Shown: positions 60,301 to 64,000 of the stretch, one piece after another
Position numbering within the stretch: the first letter of the stretch is position 1
Layout of the letters: each line of letters starts with the position of its first letter
Assembly (NCBI GenBank): GCA_050084515.1
Contig: CM114271.1
Coordinates: forward strand, 11,346,001-11,410,000
Length of the DNA stretch: 64,000 nt
Origin: Blasia pusilla
Lineage: Eukaryota > Marchantiophyta > Marchantiopsida > Blasiales
Direction: 5' to 3'
Notes under the pieces: model-generated
The model's database searches: none
What the model saw: only the letters and a program-made list of their open reading frames with translations
Told to the model about the DNA's origin: nothing
Made by a program: the position numbers and the translations under genes

Positions 60301-63300
60301 ATTCTGGGCTTTGAACTGTACACATGAGGAGAGCATTTGGAGAAATTCTCCGCATTCACTAATTAGGATGTTGGTAAAAGAAGCGATAAACGATAATTCG
60401 TGTCTGATCTTAGACGTGAAGAGGACCATGTATTTCCAAGTTGAATTTGGAATAAATCGAAGCGCCAGAAACAGTGAGTGCATTGCCAAGCCTTATTAAT
60501 TACAGCAAATTGTAGATCAAATGCCTAACCGTTTCGTTGGAATAGTCGATGAGCAGGTCACAGGATGGAATGCGTCACTGACTTATTTAAGAGTTGTCGA
60601 GGGCTCCTACTTCGCGTGCTCACATAAGGCAAGTCCATCATTCATTATCTCGAACTAAATGCGTGGTTTGTCATTCCCACTCTACATCGTCACTTTGTAG
60701 AATTCTTCTTTTGTATTAAAGTTTCTGGATGTACCAGAAGATCATCGCGTGCCTACTCCTGATCTTCTGGAAGTTACTGTAACGCCCTTTGTTGATTCCA
60801 TCATGATCTCCCTCCATAGCCACTACGTACGCACCGTTGCAGCAGAATTTAGATAGGGCCAAAATTTTCCTTTACATCCATATCTGATCACTAGTGTAAC
60901 CGTAGGATTTTTCACCGTTTTCCAACCGGAACCCGTGCTCAGCGACTGTTGAGGTTCATTATTTGAAGTCTGACAAAGAGGATTCAGATTTCTGGCGAGG
61001 GTAAACAGAAAGATTGAGATTTCTCACCACCACTTTAGAGAACACACCACTATAAAACATGCGTCGTGTAGTGGGGGGAAGAAAGGCTATAGCTTCGAGT
61101 CTTGAAAAACTTACGCGTGATGTTTTCATGTTAAAGAATGAATGACTTACATTAACTTGTTCGTGATCCAAGTATCGAATTATAGACGACTCAATTTTGT
61201 TTCTAGCAAGGACCTTCATCACACCTTCAATTTAGATTTTATCTTATAGTCGAGTCAAACACTTGTCAAACAAAATGTTGGAAAGAATTCATCAATTCTT
61301 CTATTGTTAACATAGACCTGCAGGTGGTCAAGTTAATGGACAGGGTTGAAAACCTCTTCACCCAACACCTTGCAAAGCAAAATCATAGGGAGGCTATGGT
61401 CTATCTCAAACCCGTGCAACAAATATCCTCCACAAACGTTTCATACTTACAAGGTACTTAGATCTACATTTTACATGCGATGTGATTTTAAATGGTACTT
61501 ACATCTACATTTTACATGCGATGTGATTTTAAATGGTTGGTGTCGAGGTTAGCTGAGTCATGGTCACATGCCAACATGGGTACGATACCGATGATGAATT
61601 GAGTGGTGGATGAAATTTCAAAAAGAAGACCACATTTAGATTGATATGAAATATCTTCATAGCTTGCCGCAAGATCACACCGTCTTGATATTTCCCATGA
61701 TTGTTGCACATTTGGAAAGGCTATCAACCACAACAACATGGGTTATCATCTTGCTATCAACGAATAGATCTGGAGTTGAAATGAGATTAATACTTACTGG
61801 CTCATTTGGAATGATATGATTAAGAAGTTGTAGTTTCAAGCCAATAATCAAAATGTGATGATGTTATACCAGGCCTATTCACCGGGTGTTCGGTGGCCCT
61901 CTTCGTAACCATTGCAATTACATTTATTCCCTCGAGATTTAACACCCAAACTCTCCAACAAGAGGCGAGAAATGGTGCTCTTCTTCCTGTATCAAGGTAA
62001 ACAATCATTTCCTTAGATCATGGGCCTATGCGCATAGAGAGGAAAAAATTATATTCTTTAAGCTTGTAAAAATAGGGCATTTGAGTCAGCTGACATTGAT
62101 AGTACACATAAGTAAAATAGTTTATCATTTCATTCAACGACAATCCCATAAGCTCCTTGAATTTGAATTGAATCCTAGTCTCTCATTTTGGTCTATGTAC
62201 TTTTCTTCCAGGGCTTATGAAGCTTAGTAGACATGGTTGATGAGTCAATGTTTTTGACTGCTTGAACAGTACTGTCGGGTTGGTTCTACTACATTTGTAC
62301 ATGTATGGTTGGAATGTATATCTTTGGCGTCGGGCTCGGATCAACTATACCCTCATTTTTGAGTGGGCGCCAGGGATAGAGCTTCTATGTCAAGAAGTGC
62401 TACTTTTGAGCACAGGTCTTACCACACTTTGGATGTTAGCCATGAGCGTTGTGAAGTTGTGCCCAGGAATGCCACATAGTGACCTTGTACCTCTCATTCT
62501 TCTTATGGTGAGTGGCTATTTCCTCTTAATCCTTTATTTATGATTTTTTCATTTTTGGAAGCTTAGTTAAATATTGAAATTCATGGTTGTTTAGATCATT
62601 AGGATATTTTGGGTATGATTTCTACCGGAAGACGTTTGCTTCTAGTATTTTTATTCAATTGTATTTTTTTTCAAATTTAAGTTTTTTGAAATAAGAATAA
62701 CATCCCACTGTTCTAAATAACTTAACTCTTCAATAAAAATTAAAATAACACCCCATTCCTCTAAATTATTCTACCTTTCCAAAAAAATTTAAAGTATACC
62801 TACTCCCCCTTCAAATGACACACATTAATTAATTTTAATTAATGAAATCATTTCTGTCTTATGTCTTTTCAAAATATCAAGTTTGAATTGAAAAAATGCA
62901 AACTTGTTATTTGTCTTACGATCTCGCTATTTTATGTGCATATAGGATAACCAATTAAGATAGAGATATTAGAAAAATCACATTTCATTTTAACCATTTG
63001 TAATAGTTGCACACAACTTATTGAGTAAAAGGGGAGTGACTAGAACGTGAGTTTTCTTACAACTTATTTAGTAAAGGGGAGAGAGTTTTTTTAGAAAAGA
63101 AGAGCTTTTATAGTCCCAAAATTAGAAAAAAAAATTCCTAAAATTTAAACGAGAGCTAAGAACTCCCATTGGTATAATATGATAACCACCTTCTCACATA
63201 ATATACAAACTCAATTCTAGACACTTCGGGCCTAAGACTACCACAAGTGCTTTACATAATATTCGAACATTTTCCATGTCGTAAAGACCAGCTCGGAAAA

Positions 63301-63529
63301 TATATTCGTTCATTCTATTGAATTGAAAGCCAAGGGAAACTACAAGCACTCACATCATTGTTTTTGAAAGAATGGGAAAGACCATGGCAGATCTCGAGAA
63401 TGAAACTTGGAGTGAGTTTTGCAGGTATATTTGGTCATCCTTTTTTTTCCTATGAACTATTGCTACAGATCCACGCGCGTGGTACTGATTCGTTGTATTA
63501 TTCACATCGTCTGCTCGCCTCTGCATAAG
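57343..63529 (+). CDS. PHO1: PHO1-like phosphate exporter (SPX and EXS domains), partial, nine exons
   Basis: Exons: 57,343-57,600; 58,397-58,751; 59,324-59,462; 60,206-60,254; 60,557-60,628; 61,324-61,453; 61,873-61,996; 62,270-62,507; 63,425-63,529. They give 490 codons with no stop, and all phases agree. Exon 1 opens with the SPX start MVKFQKQLAGQLVPEWEEAY. Exon 3 has TAFAEFYRGLSNLKSY. Exon 4 has NIMAFSKILKKYDK, the Lys cluster that binds inositol pyrophosphates in SPX domains. Exon 5 has SLTYLRVVEGSYF. Exon 6 has VVKLMDRVENLFTQHLAKQN. Exon 7 has GLFTGCSVALFV (first membrane span). Exon 8 has LLHLYMYGWNVYLWRRARIN and TLIFEWAP. Exon 9 has CYRSTRVVLIRCIIHIVCSP, entering the EXS domain. PHO1 proteins export phosphate from cells and sit in Golgi/trans-Golgi and plasma membrane; SPX senses phosphate status. 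Family length is about 780-850 residues, so the rest lies beyond the window. Exon 5 uses a GC donor. Confidence 0.9.
61454..61535 (+). repeat. 41-bp tandem duplication at a splice donor
   Basis: Two adjacent copies (61,454-61,494 and 61,495-61,535) with a single difference (TTAGATC versus TTACATC). The first copy starts exactly with the GTACTT donor of exon 6, and the second repeats that donor-like GTACTT. Confidence 0.93.
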
Positions 63530-64000
63530 GTACCCAACAGCCTCCGTCCACTCATACCCCAATGTCTGTCGCGCTCTTACCGAATTGCAACAAATATACA
63601 TCCATGTTGACACGCCAATGTCATTGCTTTCTCACAGATCTCTCGACAAATGCTTGTCAATGCTCACACATAATTGTGATTGCCTTCTCAAACATCTCTC
63701 GTGATTGAAGCCCAGACATAGCACATGCAACCGGAATTCAAACTAGACCAGCGTAGTGAGGAGCCGTGCAAAGTAGATGAACAAACTAACTGGAAATGAG
63801 TACATCGAAGGTACATGTCAGAAGGCGATCATGCAGACAAATGATTTGCCTTTTATCGATGTGCGTTTGGCGTGTTTTTCACCAGGAAGGGAATGTTAGA
63901 GTAGCAAACGAGAGCTTGGGGATGGATAGCCGTACCGACACTAGTCGTTGAAAAGAAAATAGATTCAGCATCGGCCGTGCATGCTGAGGCTGATAATAAG
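63530..64000. other. intron of the PHO1-like gene running off the window
   Basis: Starts with the donor GTACCC after exon 9. No further EXS exon was recognised before the window end. Confidence 0.6.

Noticed and set aside
60706-60860. Possible PHO1 exon (frame with VLKFLDVPEDHR) after exon 5
   Set aside because: It is in phase but does not resemble the family and hits a stop. The exon at 61,324-61,453 fits both phase and the VVKLMD..VE motif.

Overview
The window is nuclear DNA of a land plant or close streptophyte relative. The evidence is a nine-exon PHO1-type (SPX/EXS) phosphate-exporter gene at the right end, plus plant-type LTR retrotransposons, a CACTA remnant and LINEs. I cannot place the species. 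The diverged exons and the repeat families would suit a non-flowering plant, but that is inference.

Positions 1-41,940 are a nest of transposable elements. The main family, here called 'D', is a Ty3/gypsy retrotransposon. Between protease and reverse transcriptase it carries a C5-cytosine DNA methyltransferase (DNMT) domain. At the C-terminus of its integrase, where chromoviruses carry a chromodomain, it carries a PHD finger. Copy D1 is on the minus strand, roughly 870-13,293. D1 lies inside a plus-strand D copy whose two halves are D2 (1-869) and D3 (13,294-22,550). The 5-bp duplication GTCCT (865-869 and 13,294-13,298) marks this nested insertion, and the D2 and D3 sequences are colinear across it. 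D3 is itself broken by a 561-bp fold-back element and by a 2,449-bp insert. A minus-strand DNMT fragment (D4) follows at 22,551-23,990. A foreign gypsy integrase plus 3' LTR (G, about 10,580-12,788) sits in the 5' part of D1.

Positions 24,000-41,720 hold a second gypsy family 'T'. T2 is the 3' end of one copy (24,080-27,150). T1 is a nearly complete but decayed copy (30,486-39,682) with LTR, PBS, gag, protease, RT, RNase H, integrase and an extra downstream ORF of unknown function that is still open. Between and beside them are a copia 5' LTR/gag fragment (27,200-28,297), a CACTA TNP2 remnant (28,340-29,610) and two LINE fragments (29,640-30,420 and 39,690-41,720).

Positions 41,940-57,340 are mostly AT-rich, with no gene I can support. 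They contain a degenerate minisatellite, one retroelement-like C-terminal remnant, a GC-rich patch and a TA microsatellite. From 57,343 to the right edge runs the PHO1-like gene. Nine exons (490 codons) were placed by reading-frame phase, splice signals and family motifs; the C-terminal part of its EXS domain lies beyond the window.

The most notable content is the DNMT + PHD retrotransposon family: a mobile element that appears to have combined a DNA-methylation writer with a chromatin reader. All copies here are damaged. D1 keeps the DNMT motifs best, and D3 keeps the PHD zinc ligands best.
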